This document shows, piece by piece, positions 23,612 to 24,515 of a stretch of 24,515 nucleotides of DNA. The position numbers and the translations under genes are program-made. Position 1 is the stretch's first letter, and each line of letters starts with the position of its first letter. Source of the DNA: a bacterium. Lineage in GTDB: Bacteria > Latescibacterota > UBA2968 > GCA-2709665. The notes beneath the pieces were generated by a model. The model saw only the letters and a program-made list of their open reading frames with translations. It had not been told where the DNA came from and searched no databases. The DNA lies in assembly GCA_027619145.1 (NCBI GenBank), contig JAQCGA010000005.1, positions 1 to 24,515 on the forward strand, written 5' to 3'.

Positions 23612-23842
23612 ATGAAGTGGCAGGATCGTATTGTAATTGACCCGAAGGTGCTGTCCGGAAAACCGGTGATCAAGAACACCCGGATCGCAGTGGAGTTTGT
23701 CGTTGATTTGCTGGGTCGCGGTTGGACGATCGATCAGGTTCTCAAAGAGTATGACCATCTCGTAGCCGAAGATGTCCAGGCTTGTCTAGCGTACGCCAGT
23801 GAGGTACTGAAATCCGAACGGGTATATCTTGTACCAGGCTAA
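23612..23842 (+). CDS. DUF433-family antitoxin
   Basis: GGAGGA (23599-23604) is seven bases before ATG 23612. The 76-residue product has the DUF433 pattern: IVIDPKVLSGKPVIKNTRIAVEFVVDLL, then GWTIDQVLKEYDHLVAEDVQACLAYA. This is a winged-helix-like DNA-binding domain of VapB-type antitoxins that pair with PIN-like toxins. The next gene, 12 bases downstream, encodes such a toxin. The protein probably binds and neutralises the toxin and represses the operon, possibly through the palindrome at 23462-23494. Confidence 0.87.
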   Translation: MKWQDRIVIDPKVLSGKPVIKNTRIAVEFVVDLLGRGWTIDQVLKEYDHLVAEDVQACLAYASEVLKSERVYLVPG

Positions 23843-23854
23843 CAGGGATTATGT

Positions 23855-24227
23855 ATGCGCATTGCGGCGGATGAAAATATATCCGGCACGGTGATTCAGG
23901 AAACTCCGCCAACGGGGACATGATGTCCTTTCTATCAAAGAAGCCATGCGTTCTGCGTCGGACGCGGATATACTGGAACGGGCACAGCAGGAGAAGCGGC
24001 TGGTTCTTACATATGATAAAGACTTCGGTGAACTCGCATTTCGATTTGGTTTGCCCTCTGATAGCGGCGTGATTTTGCTGCGACTTTCCGGTAATGATGC
24101 CGAACAGGATAACCGGCGTGCGATTGAGGTGTTTGAAGCCCGAATGGATTGGGTGGGCAATTTCTCTGTGGTGACGGGTGACCGGGTACGAATGCGTTCG
24201 CTTTCCGGGGCTGGAAGGCGTTCTTGA
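23855..24227 (+). pseudogene. DUF5615 PIN-like toxin, single-base frameshift
   Basis: Reading from ATG 23855 gives MRIAADENISGTVIQE, the expected DUF5615 N-terminus with its Asp-Glu pair. The frame then ends at a TGA near 23924. If one A of the AAA at 23901-23903 is skipped, the frame continues as LRQRGHDVLSIKEAMRSASD, DILERAQQEKRLVLTYDKDFGELA and so on to the stop at 24227, giving a normal protein of about 123 residues. All acidic PIN-type positions are therefore present in the DNA but split by a one-base insertion in a short A run. As written, the toxin is not made in full. An internal start at ATG 23946 would lack the N-terminal catalytic Asp. A sequencing or assembly error is a real alternative. 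Confidence 0.82.
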
Positions 24228-24248
24228 AGGTTCTCAATATTGAGCACT

Positions 24249-24288
24249 AAAAAAGAGGTTCCGGCGATTGGGTCGTGGCCTCTTTTTT
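24249..24288 (+). terminator. Intrinsic terminator after the toxin-antitoxin pair
   Basis: It has the same 40-nt design as the terminator at 23395-23434, with 37 of 40 bases identical. It starts 21 bases after the toxin stop codon. Confidence 0.88.
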
Positions 24289-24515
24289 GGTGTACATTTT
24301 ACGCCGAACATCGAGCGTGTTGTAGGTTCACCTGTACTTTTTTAGCGTGTTCTTATGAGAAGTCCAGGATCTCGGTTTTTTCTTTGTCTTTCACCTGGGG
24401 CGCTGATGCGAAGGGAAAAAGAAACTCATGGCTTATTCTAGAATAAACGACACTTTTCACTTGAGATTGCGTAGAAGGGATAGTTTGTAGAAGCCAAAGC
24501 GTTGTCAGGACTGAA
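24289..24515. other. Non-coding right edge
   Basis: No ORF with a ribosome binding site or recognisable motif is present in these 227 bases. A perfect 14-bp palindrome, TTATTCTAGAATAA, lies at 24433-24446. The region is AT-rich and may hold the promoter of a gene beyond the window. Confidence 0.5.

Noticed and set aside
23421..23615. 64-codon ORF covering the 13-bp hairpin
   Set aside because: It starts inside the terminator's T-tract, has no ribosome binding site, and is Phe/Leu-rich only because the DNA is AT-rich.

Overview
The window reads as a stretch of an uncultured, probably Gram-negative, polysaccharide- and sugar-acid-degrading bacterium. Three things suggest this: two M81 (MlrC-like) enzymes, an enolase-superfamily sugar-acid dehydratase beside a UxuA-like mannonate dehydratase, and a phytanoyl-CoA dioxygenase-family oxygenase. 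This combination is familiar from Poribacteria, Latescibacterota and related marine or sponge-associated lineages. That assignment is inference from gene content; there is no rRNA or other phylogenetic marker here.

Layout. (1) 2-1735: a decayed IS1182-type insertion sequence with 15-bp terminal inverted repeats and a transposase broken by a short deletion and frameshift. (2) 1736-2634: about 900 bp with no convincing gene but several dyads and hairpins. (3) 2635-6765: a very large secreted multidomain repeat protein (two LamG-like domains, PKD/HYR, cadherin-like, CSPG-like and three 79-residue Ig-like repeats). Its C-terminus is cut off by (4) an apparently intact IS3-family element, 6733-8004, with orfA/orfB and an A7G frameshift site. 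(5) 8005-9934: the C-terminal remnant of a glycosyltransferase-type gene, translationally coupled to a GH130 glycoside phosphorylase/hydrolase, then a terminator. (6) 10167-17136, plus strand: a secreted esterase fused to an orphan 5'-nucleotidase C-terminal domain, a small FliM-like protein, a PL8 chondroitinase-ABC-like lyase, a possible 14-codon Cys-rich ORF, and an M81 protein. (7) 21094-17191, minus strand: UxuA-like protein, terminator, enolase-superfamily protein and a second M81 protein coupled by ATGA. (8) 21420-23363, plus strand: PhyH-family oxygenase and SDR oxidoreductase, then a terminator. (9) 23612-24227: a DUF433/DUF5615 toxin-antitoxin pair whose toxin gene carries a one-base frameshift. 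The last 230 bp hold no gene.

Working model (inference). Regions 6-8 look like a carbohydrate-catabolism neighbourhood. A PL8 lyase would release unsaturated uronate-containing oligosaccharides. Sugar-acid dehydratases of the UxuA and enolase families, with an SDR, would process uronate- or aldonate-type acids. The esterase fusion could remove acyl groups or nucleotide/phosphate-type decorations. The M81 proteins and the PhyH oxygenase have no obvious step in such a pathway. The least conventional items are the stand-alone FliM-middle-domain-like protein inside the lyase operon, the esterase/5'-nucleotidase-C fusion, and a family of four near-identically built 40-nt terminator palindromes.
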